Under the pieces are notes generated by a model. It saw nothing but the letters and a program-made list of their open reading frames with translations. It did not search any database and was not told the DNA's origin. Shown piece after piece: positions 51,707-63,637 of a stretch of 64,000 bases of DNA (position 1 is the first letter of the stretch; the number at the start of each line of letters is the position of its first letter). The translations under genes were made by a program, and so were the position numbers. Source of the DNA: an uncultured Bacteroidales bacterium (lineage in GTDB: Bacteria; Bacteroidota; Bacteroidia; Bacteroidales; Paludibacteraceae); assembly GCA_900316845.1 (NCBI GenBank), contig ONEG01000009.1, positions 30,661 through 94,660 of the forward strand. Reading direction: 5' to 3'.

Positions 51707-52646
51707 ATATAATAGCCGATATCCGGCGGTTTAGTTCTGCGCTTGCCGGAACAAGCGGTAGCCTCAAATAATTATCAATCAATCCCTTTTGCGCCAAGAC
51801 GGCTTTGATGCCGACAGGATTGCCTTCGGCGAAAAGGAGTTTGATTATCTCTGCGTATTTCGCTTGCAAGGCTGCATCTTTGTCATGCACGATATGCCAG
51901 AAGTCCTCCGGGAAGGCGTTCGACGCTACAGAGATCAGGCCTGCCGCGCCTGCTTCCATCAGTTCGCACGCAATACCATCATCGCCGGAGATGACTAATA
52001 GACCGGCTTCGCTGACAGACCGCTTCGCTGTTAGACCGATTAACCTTTTTATTTGCTCGAGGTTGCCGGAGGCTTCTTTGATGCCGATAATCTTATCTGG
52101 GTGCGCCTCATAAATACGCATGACGGTCTCCGGAAGCAGGTTCACACCCGTGCGCCCGGGAACATTATATAATACTACAGGAATTGGACTCGCCTCTGCT
52201 ACGGCGCAGAAATGTTGGTATAGCCCTTCCTGGTTGGGTTTGTTGTAATACGGGCAGACAGAAAGGATAGCGGCATAGTTCTCCGATAGTTCGTCACGCA
52301 TGGTGGTCAACTCTGCACACACCGCCGCAGTATTGTTTCCGCCAACTCCCAATACCAATGGTATCGGAACGGGTCTGATCGCGGCGCAGATGTCGGGGTC
52401 ATCCATCGCCGGGTAATGACGTTTAAAAGCGGCAAGTTTGACATGTTCCGCTATAAACTGCCGTACTTCTTTCTTCTCCTCTGCGGTCAGGGTGGCGGCT
52501 TCGCCGGTTGTACCGAGTACAACGAGATAATCTACGAAGCCGGTTAGTTGGGTGTCTAACAGGCGAGCGAGTGCTTCGTAATCCACCTTGCCATTTGCAT
52601 CAAACGGCGTGATAAGCGCTGTTCCTAAACCTTTTAACTTTTCCAT
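51705..52646 (-). CDS. dapA: 4-hydroxy-tetrahydrodipicolinate synthase
   Basis: 313 aa from ATG 52646 (an ATG at 52661 would overlap the upstream stop by 8 bp). It condenses pyruvate and aspartate semialdehyde in lysine and diaminopimelate synthesis. Schiff-base Lys (about 190) in Ile-Gly-Ile-Lys-Glu-Ala-Ser-Gly-Asn, Tyr (about 160) in Leu-Tyr-Asn-Val-Pro-Gly-Arg-Thr-Gly, and Gly-Thr-Thr-Gly-Glu-Ala near residue 45. The stretch Ile-Gly-Leu-Thr-Ala-Lys-Arg-Ser-Val-Ser-Glu-Ala-Gly (about 203-215) comes from the ACCGCTTCGCT repeat at 52002-52034. Confidence 0.95.
   Translation of the reverse strand: MEKLKGLGTALITPFDANGKVDYEALARLLDTQLTGFVDYLVVLGTTGEAATLTAEEKKEVRQFIAEHVKLAAFKRHYPAMDDPDICAAIRPVPIPLVLGVGGNNTAAVCAELTTMRDELSENYAAILSVCPYYNKPNQEGLYQHFCAVAEASPIPVVLYNVPGRTGVNLLPETVMRIYEAHPDKIIGIKEASGNLEQIKRLIGLTAKRSVSEAGLLVISGDDGIACELMEAGAAGLISVASNAFPEDFWHIVHDKDAALQAKYAEIIKLLFAEGNPVGIKAVLAQKGLIDNYLRLPLVPASAELNRRISAII
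52002..52034. repeat. ACCGCTTCGCT repeat in dapA
   Basis: ACCGGCTTCGCT then ACCGCTTCGCT, separated by GACAG; the latter is the inverse of AGCGAAGCGGT at 32125 and 50205. Confidence 0.8.
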
Positions 52647-52653
52647 GCGGTTT

Positions 52654-53202
52654 TTAATCATTGCTTTTAATAGTGGTAATAAATCCCATAATCTGGTCGT
52701 AGAGCCAAGAGGCCTCGAGGGCCGCTTCTTCGCCTTGCTCAGGTGTGAGATCGGGTAGGGAGATCAGCATGTCGTGTATCCCTTCGCCCATATTCAGACC
52801 CACTTTGAAATCCGCATTCGTGTACATGGTAATGTAGCGAAGCGGCAGACTTGGCCTCGTCGTGAGATCAATCAACAGGTCGTATTGCTCTGCCTGCAAG
52901 TCTTCCAAGACGTAGTCGCGCGGTTTGCCGAAGAAATTATAATCTCCCACACCGAGAATGCGACTTTGCGGCAGAATGAGCGTGTTGATTTCTTTTTTCT
53001 CTACATATCCCCACATCGTCACGTCCATCTGGCGGCGCAAGAGGTCTTGACGAATCGACTTAATCGCATCATTTCGCTCCAACAGATCGCTCTCATAGAC
53101 AATCATCACCTTCAGCGGCTGGTCTAAATGCGGAAAACGCGGATGGCGTTCCGGCATTTTCTTACGCAGGTAATCAAATATAAACTGTTTTAATTTTCTC
53201 AT
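52654..53202 (-). CDS. DUF6913 family protein
   Basis: 182 aa from ATG 53202; the earlier ATG 53217 lies in a CCATTTA-type repeat. The family is a small cytosolic protein common beside dapA and ligA in Bacteroidales, of unknown function. Seen: a basic N-terminus, a Lys-Val-Met-Ile-Val-Tyr-Glu-Ser strand (about 31), Leu-Gly-Val-Gly-Asp-Tyr-Asn-Phe-Phe-Gly-Lys-Pro (about 83-94), Leu-Leu-Ile-Asp-Leu-Thr (about 109) and a nearby Val-Gly-Leu-Asn-Met-Gly. No catalytic motif. The conserved neighbourhood hints at a link with cell-wall or DNA metabolism but nothing firmer. Confidence 0.82.
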   Translation of the reverse strand: MRKLKQFIFDYLRKKMPERHPRFPHLDQPLKVMIVYESDLLERNDAIKSIRQDLLRRQMDVTMWGYVEKKEINTLILPQSRILGVGDYNFFGKPRDYVLEDLQAEQYDLLIDLTTRPSLPLRYITMYTNADFKVGLNMGEGIHDMLISLPDLTPEQGEEAALEASWLYDQIMGFITTIKSND

Positions 53203-53206
53203 AAAT

Positions 53207-53247
53207 CCATTTACCATTTAGTCTTTTACCATGTACCATTTATTTGG

Positions 53248-53249
<2 letters not shown>
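53207..53249. repeat. Heptamer array between ligA and DUF6913
   Basis: CCATTTA twice, GTCTTTTA, CCATGTA, CCATTTA, TTTGGTC; reaches the ligA stop. Confidence 0.8.
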
Positions 53250-56801
<3,552 letters not shown>

Positions 56802-56825
56802 AGTGCATTCCTGTTAAATCGGCTA

Positions 56826-56857
56826 CAAAAGTACAAAAAAATTTGCATTCTTGCAAA
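56826..56857 (-). promoter_or_regulatory. Promoter of the secreted nuclease gene
   Basis: Minus strand TTTG (56854-56857), 20 bp, TACTTTTG (56826-56833). It overlaps the opposite-facing promoter at 56842-56873. Confidence 0.8.
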
Positions 56858-56873
56858 AAAAATCGTAACTTTG
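56842..56873 (+). promoter_or_regulatory. Promoter of the DivIC/FtsB-like gene
   Basis: TTTG (56842-56845), 20 bp, TAACTTTG (56866-56873). Its -33 box lies inside the spacer of the divergent promoter, and the reverse. Confidence 0.8.
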
Positions 56874-56905
56874 CAGCGAATTTTGAATTTTGTAAGCTTT
56901 ATACT

Positions 56906-57205
56906 ATGACTTTTTCGGAATTTTGGACAACAATAAAGATTCGTAAATGGGGCAAGTATGTGATTACGCTACTTGTTTTTCTCGTCGTGTTTCTGTTTAT
57001 CGGAGACCAAAGTCTGATACATTTCATGCGCCGAGGACGTGAGATTCGTCATCTGGAGGAACAACGGGATATGTATCGTGCCGGAGCAGAAGAGGCACAA
57101 CGGGAGATATTGTTGCTGCAAAACCCTGACAGTCTGGAGCAATACGCGCGCGAACATTATTTTATGCATACAAGTAACGAAGACATTTATTTAGTCGAAG
57201 AATGA
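56906..57205 (+). CDS. DivIC/FtsB-like septum protein
   Basis: 99 aa from ATG 56906 (33 bp after the promoter -7 element; a longer frame from 56843 would start upstream of the transcript). One transmembrane helix (about 19-37) and a short coiled coil (Glu-Ile-Arg-His-Leu-Glu-Glu-Gln-Arg) followed by Glu-Gln-Tyr-Ala-Arg-Glu-His-Tyr, the classic FtsB/DivIC pattern. It should join FtsL and FtsQ at the division site. It overlaps the 52-aa membrane gene by ATGA. Confidence 0.9.
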   Translation: MTFSEFWTTIKIRKWGKYVITLLVFLVVFLFIGDQSLIHFMRRGREIRHLEEQRDMYRAGAEEAQREILLLQNPDSLEQYAREHYFMHTSNEDIYLVEE

Positions 57206-57360
57206 AAAAATCTACTATCATATTGATTATCGGCCTGATTATTCTGGCCGTTGGAGCAGGGCTGAGTGTTGCTAAAATAGAGCCCTGGGCGGATTATGTG
57301 CTCATCGCCGGAGCGGTTGTGGTCATCATCCGCGGTTTTGTCAGAAACCACGAAGATTAG
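57202..57360 (+). CDS. Small two-helix membrane protein
   Basis: 52 aa: ATG at 57202 overlaps the preceding stop as ATGA, stop TAG at 57358-57360. Two hydrophobic helices (about 5-23 and 33-45) separated by Lys-Ile-Glu-Pro-Trp-Ala-Asp. The tight coupling to the DivIC/FtsB-like gene suggests real translation and a possible link to cell division. I do not recognise a named family. Confidence 0.75.
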   Translation: MKKSTIILIIGLIILAVGAGLSVAKIEPWADYVLIAGAVVVIIRGFVRNHED

Positions 57361-57405
57361 CATAATCATCGTGGCCCTATGGTTTAGGTCTTATTTGGGT
57401 AGGGA

Positions 57406-58038
57406 ATGCAGGATACTCTCAATCGAGAACATATTATTTTGGGTGTCGATCCCGGTACGTTGTACATGGGCTATGCACTCTTGCACACGGTCGGTCAGCA
57501 GGTGGAGATTATTGATTTCGGCGTACTGGACGTGCATAAGTTGGACGGTCAGTATCCGCGGTTGCAGCAGGAGTTCTTCTTCTTGCAGGAGTTGATCGAC
57601 AAGCATCATCCCACTTCGTTGGCAATCGAGACGCAGTTTGTGGATAAAAACCCGCAAACAATGATAAAGATCGTGCACGCGCAAGGCGTAGCGATCGCTG
57701 CGGCGTTGAGTAAAGATGTGCCGATTTATGAGTATTCGCCGATGAAGATCAAGATGGCGATCACCGGCAACGGGCATAGTTCGAAAGAGCAGGTGGCGGG
57801 AATGTTACAACGGTTTTTGCATATTCCCGATGAGAAAATGCCGAAGAAACTCGACGCGACGGACGCACTCGGTATTGCGTATTGCCACTACCTACAATTA
57901 GGGATGCCGGTTTCCGATGGCGGTCCGAAAGACTGGACCACTTTCGCGAAGCGCAAAGGCCTGACGGATAAGGGTTTGACAGGTCCTGCAGCACAACTGG
58001 CTGCCGCGCTCGCTACCGCAAAAAAGAAAAAAAAGTAA
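57406..58038 (+). CDS. ruvC: Holliday junction resolvase RuvC
   Basis: 210 aa; the core is the usual about 185 with a Lys-rich tail. It cuts Holliday junctions as a dimer with RuvAB. The four acidic metal ligands are in place: Asp15 (Gly-Val-Asp-Pro-Gly-Thr), Glu75 (Ile-Glu-Thr-Gln), Asp150 and Asp153 (Leu-Asp-Ala-Thr-Asp-Ala). It sits 45 bp after the small membrane gene in the plus-strand run. The last residues are nearly all Lys, coded by an A-rich end. Confidence 0.96.
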   Translation: MQDTLNREHIILGVDPGTLYMGYALLHTVGQQVEIIDFGVLDVHKLDGQYPRLQQEFFFLQELIDKHHPTSLAIETQFVDKNPQTMIKIVHAQGVAIAAALSKDVPIYEYSPMKIKMAITGNGHSSKEQVAGMLQRFLHIPDEKMPKKLDATDALGIAYCHYLQLGMPVSDGGPKDWTTFAKRKGLTDKGLTGPAAQLAAALATAKKKKK

Positions 58039-58055
58039 AAAATCTTTCCCTAAAA

Positions 58056-58087
58056 TTTGGTAGTGTCAATTTTTTGTTGTACCTTTG
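58056..58087 (+). promoter_or_regulatory. Promoter of ferredoxin gene
   Basis: TTTG (58056-58059), 20 bp, TACCTTTG (58080-58087). The 130-nt leader carries GTACAATT-type direct repeats (58100-58130) and AATTCACAA (about 58121) that can pair with TTGTGAATT (about 58191). Confidence 0.8.
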
Positions 58088-58221
58088 CAGCGGAAATCAA
58101 TGTACAATTAACAATGTACAATTCACAAGGCGTTCTAAAAGTCCCGTACAAACCTTAAAGTCCGTACGTATTCTAAGAGCCCTTTGTAAATTGTGAATTA
58201 TAAATTTTAAATTAATATAGT

Positions 58222-58386
58222 ATGGCTTACAAGATTTCAAGTGACTGCGTAGCATGCGGTACATGTATTGATGAGTGCCCGGTAGGAGCAATCCATGAGG
58301 GCGAACAGTATTCGATTGATCCGGAGGTTTGTATCGAGTGCGGTACATGTGAGGGCGTGTGCCCGAGCGGCGCAATCAGCCTCTAA
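58222..58386 (+). CDS. 2[4Fe-4S] ferredoxin
   Basis: 54 aa, starting Met-Ala-Tyr-Lys-Ile-Ser. Two clusters: Cys9-x2-Cys12-x2-Cys15-x3-Cys19-Pro and Cys37-x2-Cys40-x2-Cys43-x3-Cys47-Pro, the standard bacterial-type (clostridial) ferredoxin pattern. It carries electrons at low potential, and with pyruvate:ferredoxin oxidoreductase 1.6 kb downstream it is the natural electron acceptor. Own promoter (58056) and a terminator right after (58423-58454). Confidence 0.96.
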   Translation: MAYKISSDCVACGTCIDECPVGAIHEGEQYSIDPEVCIECGTCEGVCPSGAISL

Positions 58387-58422
58387 TGAGGTGTATTTTT
58401 TGACGAAAAATGTAAATTTTTG

Positions 58423-58454
58423 AGGGACTACGGCTGGTAGTCCTTCATTTTTTT
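58423..58454 (+). terminator. Terminator of ferredoxin gene
   Basis: GGACTAC-GGCTG-GTAGTCC hairpin followed by TTCA and a run of seven T residues. Confidence 0.85.
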
Positions 58455-58474
58455 GCAAAAAATGTAAGGTAAAC

Positions 58475-58506
58475 CTTGCAAATATGAATTTTTTTTTGTA
58501 ATTTTG
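58475..58506 (+). promoter_or_regulatory. Promoter of the AAA ATPase gene
   Basis: CTTG (58475-58478), 20 bp, TAATTTTG (58499-58506), about 28 bp upstream of the start codon. Confidence 0.75.
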
Positions 58507-58533
58507 CAGCGATTTTCAATATTTTAATTCAAA

Positions 58534-59868
58534 ATGGAGAAAAAAGAGGCAAATATGATTGCTCAAGAAGAGCAAGTGCAAGGTGTTCCGGAGGTTCAGG
58601 AAGTGCAGGTTGACGTGCAGGAAGAGATGTTAAAAACCTTCTTCCGTATTCATGATTATCTCGTGGCTCATGCGAAGATGCCTATCCGCAGGCAGTTGAT
58701 GGACGAAATCAATTGGGACGACCGGTTGATTGCGATTAAAGGCGGCCGTGGCGTGGGCAAAACGGATTTCCTCCTGTCTCGTGCGAAGGAAATTGAGACC
58801 GAGTGGAAAAATCTGCCGGTACCCTTGACCAAGAAAGGACGTCCTTCCAAACGCAAATCCCAACGGGATGTGCGCCCTTGCCTCTTTGTGAGCATGAATG
58901 ATTTCTATTTCACCAAGCACACGTTGATGGAGCTCGCAAGCGCGTTTGCGCAGAAGGGTGGGCGATACCTCTTCATCGATCAACTCTTCAAGTATCCGAA
59001 CTGGTCGCGCGAACTCAAACGCTGCTATTCGAAATTCAAGAATCTGCATATCGTCTTCTGCGCTACGCCGGTGATGCCTATTGATGAGGAGAACCGCGAC
59101 TTGGAACGAATTGTTCACACGTATAACCTCCGCGGATTCTCGTTCCGCGAGTACCTGAACCTGCAGACCGGTCTGCGCTTGCAGTCTTATACGCTGGAGG
59201 ATATTCTTCAGCGTCATGCTTCTATCTCTCGCGAGATTTGCGAACGTGTACATCCGCTTGATTATTTCAATGCGTACCTCGACCACGGCTATTATCCTTC
59301 CTATCTGGAGTCCAAGTCCTTTGAGTCCGAAGTGTTGAAGGTGATGAACAGCCAGTTGGAGGTGGACGTGCTGATGATTAAGCAGATTGATGTAGCGTGT
59401 CTGCATAAGCTCCGCAAACTGCTCTATATTCTTATGGAGGAGGCGCCTTCTGCGTTAAATGTGTCGAATATCTCCGATGAGATTCAGCTCAGCCGAGCGA
59501 CGACCATGAACTATATCAAGTATCTCAAGGACTCGCGACTCATCAACCTCCTCTATCCTGAGAATAAAGCTTTCCCGATGAAGCCGACCAAGGTCTATAT
59601 GCATAACCCGAACCTCGCACGGATGATTTTCACCCGTGAGATCCCGCGGATAGATATGCTGGAGACCTATTTCTATACGGCTATCCATGGTTCGCATAAG
59701 GTCAACGCGACCGAGCGAAGCGCGATGTTCATCGTCGATAACCAGTATTATTTCGACGTGCACGAGAAAGTCTCTAACCGCGACACTATCCGTCCGACGG
59801 CAGTGGGCGACCTCGAGACCGGCCGTGGCAACCAGATACCCCTCTGGCTGTTAGGATTCCTGTATTAA
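58534..59868 (+). CDS. AAA ATPase with DUF4143-like region
   Basis: 444 aa. Walker A Gly-Gly-Arg-Gly-Val-Gly-Lys-Thr (70-77) and Walker B-like Arg-Tyr-Leu-Phe-Ile-Asp-Gln (about 143-149), then a winged-helix-like section with Leu-Ser-Arg-Ala-Thr-Thr-Met-Asn-Tyr-Ile (about 323-332) and a C-terminal DUF4143-like part. Such ATPases are common in prokaryotes and their role is unknown. The N-terminal 30 residues are rich in Gln, Val and Glu and look unstructured. It sits between ferredoxin and nifJ but that does not by itself imply a redox role. Confidence 0.85.
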   Translation: MEKKEANMIAQEEQVQGVPEVQEVQVDVQEEMLKTFFRIHDYLVAHAKMPIRRQLMDEINWDDRLIAIKGGRGVGKTDFLLSRAKEIETEWKNLPVPLTKKGRPSKRKSQRDVRPCLFVSMNDFYFTKHTLMELASAFAQKGGRYLFIDQLFKYPNWSRELKRCYSKFKNLHIVFCATPVMPIDEENRDLERIVHTYNLRGFSFREYLNLQTGLRLQSYTLEDILQRHASISREICERVHPLDYFNAYLDHGYYPSYLESKSFESEVLKVMNSQLEVDVLMIKQIDVACLHKLRKLLYILMEEAPSALNVSNISDEIQLSRATTMNYIKYLKDSRLINLLYPENKAFPMKPTKVYMHNPNLARMIFTREIPRIDMLETYFYTAIHGSHKVNATERSAMFIVDNQYYFDVHEKVSNRDTIRPTAVGDLETGRGNQIPLWLLGFLY

Positions 59869-59873
59869 AGGAC

Positions 59874-59921
59874 GAAATATCGACATATCGATAAATCGGC
59901 ATATCGATAAATCGAAAAATT
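59874..59921. repeat. Octamer array before nifJ
   Basis: GAAATATC, GACATATC, GATAAATC, GGCATATC, GATAAATC, GAAAAATT. Confidence 0.85.
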
Positions 59922-59962
59922 AATCAAACAATTTAAACCATTATAAAAAACAAATTAGTCTT

Positions 59963-62900
59963 ATGGCAAAAGAGAAAAAATTTATGACCATGGATGGTAA
60001 CGCAGCTGCGGCGCATGTGGCTTACATGTTCACCGAGGTAGCTGCTATCTATCCTATCACGCCGTCGTCTCCGATGGCGGAGAACGTGGACGAGTGGGCT
60101 GCTGCAGGTCGCAAGAACCTGTTCGGCGAGACCGTACTCGTGCAGGAGATGCAGTCTGAGGCCGGTGCAGCAGGTGCCGTTCACGGTTCGCTGAACGCAG
60201 GTGCCCTCACCACCACTTTCACGGCTTCGCAGGGTCTGCTCCTCATGATCCCGAACATGTACAAGATCGCCGGTGAGTTGATCCCGACCGTCTTCCATGT
60301 ATCGGCTCGTACGCTCGCTTCGCACGTGCTCTGTATCTTCGGTGACCACCAGGATGTCATGGCTTGCCGTCAAACCGGTTTCGCTATGCTCGCTGAGGCT
60401 TCCGTACAAGAGGTGATGGACCTCGCAGGTGTGGCTCACCTCGCTACTATCAAGAGCCGCGTACCATTTTTGAACTTCTTCGACGGCTTCCGTACGTCCC
60501 ACGAGTATCAGAAGGTGGAAGCGATGGATATGGAGGACCTCCGTCCATTAGTAGACTACAAGGCACTCCAGGAGTTCCGTGAGCGTGCTCTGAGCCCGAT
60601 GCGTCCTGAGATGCGCGGTATGGCGGAAAACCCCGATGTTTTCTTCGCTCACCGCGAGAGCTGCAACCGTTACTATGACGGCGTAGCGGACATCGTTTCC
60701 GACTACATGAAGGAGATCAGCAAGATCACCGGTCGCGAGTACCGTCCGTTCAATTACTACGGCGCTGCTGACGCAGAGAACATCATCATCTGTATGGGTT
60801 CGGCTTGCGAGGCTATCCGCGAAGTGATTGATTATGAGGCTGCTAATGGTAACAAGAAACTCGGTCTCATCAACGTACACCTCTATCGTCCGTTCAGCCT
60901 CAAGTACTTGCAAGAGGCGCTGCCGAAGACCGCTAAACGTATCTGCGTGCTCGATCGTACCAAAGAGCCGGGCGCTAACGGCGAACCGCTCTACCTCGAT
61001 GTAAAAGACGCACTCGACGAACTCGGTCTGAAGGACCTGCTCGTTGTAGGCGGTCGTTACGGTCTGGGTTCCAACGATACCACTCCGGCACAGATGCTCG
61101 CAGTATTCGAGAACCTCGCTCTGCCGCAACCGAAGAACCACTTCACCGTGGGTATCAACGATGACCTCACCTTCACTTCTCTGCCTGTTGGCGAGGAGAT
61201 CGCGATGGGTGACGCATCGCTCTTCCAGGCTAAGTTCTACGGCCTCGGTGCAGACGGTACCGTCGGTGCAAACAAGAACTCGGTGAAGATCATCGGTGAC
61301 ACCACCGACAAATACTGCCAGGCTTACTTCTCTTACGATAGTAAGAAATCCGGTGGATTCACCTGCTCGCACCTCCGTTTCGGCGACGAGCCTATCCACT
61401 CGACCTACCTCGTTACCACGCCTAATTTCGTGGCTTGCCACGTTCAGGCTTACCTCCACATGTACGATGTGACCCGCGGTCTGCAGGACGGCGGTACGTT
61501 CCTGTTGAACACCATCTGGGAGGGTGACGAGCTGGTTAAGAACCTGCCGAACAAAGTGAAGAAATACTTCGCTGACCATAAGATTAAAGTTTATTACATC
61601 AACGCTACGAAGATCGCACAGGAGATCGGTCTGGGCAACCGTACCAACACCATCCTCCAGTCTGCTTTCTTCCGTATCACCGCAGTCATCCCTGTTGACA
61701 AAGCCGTTGAGGAGATGAAGCACTTCATCGTGAAGTCTTACGGCAAGAAGGGTGAGGATGTCGTTAATAAGAACTACGCTGCTGTTGATCGCGGTGGTGA
61801 GTACCAAGAGCTCGCTATCGATCCCGCATGGTCGAAACTGCCTGCTGATCCCGCTAAGGACTACGGAGATGAGCCGGAGTTCATCACCAAAGTCGTTCGT
61901 CCGATCAACGGTCAGGACGGTGACCTCCTCCCGGTTAGCTCGTTCAAGGGCATCGAGGACGGTACATGGCCTGCTGGAACTGCTAAGTTCGAGAAACGTG
62001 GTGTGTCTGCCTTCGTTCCGGTTTGGACCGCTGACAACTGTATCGAGTGTAACAAGTGTGCGTATGTTTGTCCTCACGCTTGTATCCGTCCGTTCGTCCT
62101 CGACGAGAAAGAGCTTGCAGGCCTCAACGGCGCTGCTACCCGCGAGATGAAGGCTCCGGCTGCCATGAAGGGTATGCACTTCCGCATGCAGGTTGGCGTT
62201 ATGGACTGCCTCGGTTGCGGTAACTGCGTCGATGTATGTCCGGGCAATCCGAAGACAGGCAAGGCACTCGCTATGGTTGATCTCGAGAGCCAACTCGGCG
62301 AGGCTGCTAACTGGGATTACTGCGTAGAGCACGTAGCTACCAAGCAACACCTCGTTGAACTCAACAACGTCAAGAACAGCCAGTTCGCAACTCCGCTCTT
62401 CGAGTTCTCCGGCGCTTGCTCCGGTTGCGGTGAGACTCCGTATCTGAAGCTCATCAGCCAACTCGTCGGCGACCGCGAGATCATCGCTAACGCTACCGGT
62501 TGTACCTCTATCTACTCCGGTTCGGTTCCTTCTACTCCTTATACCAAGAACGAGAAGGGTCACGGTCCCGCTTGGTCCAACTCCCTCTTCGAGGACTTCT
62601 GCGAGTACGGTCTCGGTATGCAGATCGCACACCGCAAACTGCGTGAGCGCCTTGCTGCTCTGATGCAGAAGGGTCTCGAGTGCGCTGACTGCTCCGACGA
62701 ACTCAAAGCGATGTTCAAAGAGTGGCTGGAGAACCAGAACTCTGCAGAGGTTACCAACCGCCTCTATGAGCCGATGGTAGCTGCTATGGAGAAATGCGGT
62801 TGCGACACCTGCAAGGCTATCCTCGCTGAGAAAGACCATATCGTTAAACGCAGCCAGTGGATCGTCGGCGGTGACGGTGCTTCCTATGATATCGGTTACG

Positions 62901-63505
62901 GCGGACTCGACCACGTCATCGCTTCCGGCGAAGATGTCAACATCCTCGTGCTCGATACCGAGGTGTACTCCAACACCGGTGGTCAGGCATCCAAAGCAAC
63001 GCCGCTTGGCGCTATCGCTAAGTTCGCTGCTATGGGTAAGCGCGTTCGTAAGAAAGACCTCGGTATGATTGCTACCACCTACGGTTATGTCTATGTAGCA
63101 CAGATCGCTATGGGCGCTGACCAGGCTCAGACCCTCAAGGCTATCCGCGAGGCAGAGGCTTATCCCGGACCGTCGCTCGTCATCGCTTACGCTCCGTGTA
63201 TCAACCACGGTCTGAAAGCAGGTATGGGCAAGTCGCAGGCTGAGGAGGCTAAGGCTGTTGAGTGCGGTTACTGGCACCTCTGGCGTTACAACCCGCAGCT
63301 CGAGGCAGAAGGCAAGAACCCGTTCTCGCTCGACTCCAAAGAGCCGCAGTGGGATAAGTTCCAAGACTACCTGAAGGGTGAGGTTCGCTTCGCTTCTGTA
63401 GCAAAACAGTTCCCGAAGGAGGCAGACGAACTCTTCGCTGCCGCTCAGGAGAACGCTCAGTGGCGTTACAAATCCTACCTCCGCATGCTGGGCACAGCTT
63501 GGTAA
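59963..63505 (+). CDS. nifJ: Pyruvate:ferredoxin oxidoreductase
   Basis: 1180 aa, single-chain form. It converts pyruvate and CoA to acetyl-CoA and CO2 while reducing ferredoxin, a core step of anaerobic fermentation. Seen: Tyr-Pro-Ile-Thr-Pro-Ser-Ser-Pro-Met-Ala-Glu (about 31-41), domain III with CoA-binding, ferredoxin clusters Cys-Ile-Glu-Cys-Asn-Lys-Cys (about 692) and Cys-Leu-Gly-Cys-Gly-Asn-Cys (about 749), the proximal cluster Cys-Ser-Gly-Cys-Gly-Glu-Thr (about 818) and TPP motif Gly-Asp-Gly-Ala-Ser-Tyr-Asp-Ile-Gly (about 970). No repeat insertion. The 94-bp gap before it is mainly an octamer repeat, and no standard promoter is evident, so it may be read from the ATPase gene. Confidence 0.98.
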   Translation: MAKEKKFMTMDGNAAAAHVAYMFTEVAAIYPITPSSPMAENVDEWAAAGRKNLFGETVLVQEMQSEAGAAGAVHGSLNAGALTTTFTASQGLLLMIPNMYKIAGELIPTVFHVSARTLASHVLCIFGDHQDVMACRQTGFAMLAEASVQEVMDLAGVAHLATIKSRVPFLNFFDGFRTSHEYQKVEAMDMEDLRPLVDYKALQEFRERALSPMRPEMRGMAENPDVFFAHRESCNRYYDGVADIVSDYMKEISKITGREYRPFNYYGAADAENIIICMGSACEAIREVIDYEAANGNKKLGLINVHLYRPFSLKYLQEALPKTAKRICVLDRTKEPGANGEPLYLDVKDALDELGLKDLLVVGGRYGLGSNDTTPAQMLAVFENLALPQPKNHFTVGINDDLTFTSLPVGEEIAMGDASLFQAKFYGLGADGTVGANKNSVKIIGDTTDKYCQAYFSYDSKKSGGFTCSHLRFGDEPIHSTYLVTTPNFVACHVQAYLHMYDVTRGLQDGGTFLLNTIWEGDELVKNLPNKVKKYFADHKIKVYYINATKIAQEIGLGNRTNTILQSAFFRITAVIPVDKAVEEMKHFIVKSYGKKGEDVVNKNYAAVDRGGEYQELAIDPAWSKLPADPAKDYGDEPEFITKVVRPINGQDGDLLPVSSFKGIEDGTWPAGTAKFEKRGVSAFVPVWTADNCIECNKCAYVCPHACIRPFVLDEKELAGLNGAATREMKAPAAMKGMHFRMQVGVMDCLGCGNCVDVCPGNPKTGKALAMVDLESQLGEAANWDYCVEHVATKQHLVELNNVKNSQFATPLFEFSGACSGCGETPYLKLISQLVGDREIIANATGCTSIYSGSVPSTPYTKNEKGHGPAWSNSLFEDFCEYGLGMQIAHRKLRERLAALMQKGLECADCSDELKAMFKEWLENQNSAEVTNRLYEPMVAAMEKCGCDTCKAILAEKDHIVKRSQWIVGGDGASYDIGYGGLDHVIASGEDVNILVLDTEVYSNTGGQASKATPLGAIAKFAAMGKRVRKKDLGMIATTYGYVYVAQIAMGADQAQTLKAIREAEAYPGPSLVIAYAPCINHGLKAGMGKSQAEEAKAVECGYWHLWRYNPQLEAEGKNPFSLDSKEPQWDKFQDYLKGEVRFASVAKQFPKEADELFAAAQENAQWRYKSYLRMLGTAW

Positions 63506-63559
63506 GTCGAGCGGCTCGACACCCGGATATCCATGCGGGTGTGCGTGCGTAATAATAAG

Positions 63560-63592
63560 GAGAGGCATCCATTCGGATGCCTCTCGTTTGTT
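63560..63592 (+). terminator. Terminator of nifJ
   Basis: GAGAGGCATCC-ATTC-GGATGCCTCTC, a perfect 11-bp stem, followed by GTTTGTTT. A smaller hairpin GTCGA-GCGGC-TCGAC lies at 63506-63520. Confidence 0.85.
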
Positions 63593-63637
63593 TACAGCCC
63601 TTTCTTTGACGCGTCATACGAGAAGGGGTCTTCTCCG

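Noticed and set aside
60548-63568. Long (1006-codon) open frame antisense to nifJ
   Set aside because: Mirror of codon bias in nifJ; composition (Val/Leu/Ser/Glu-rich without domains) and complete overlap with a certain gene show it is a shadow.
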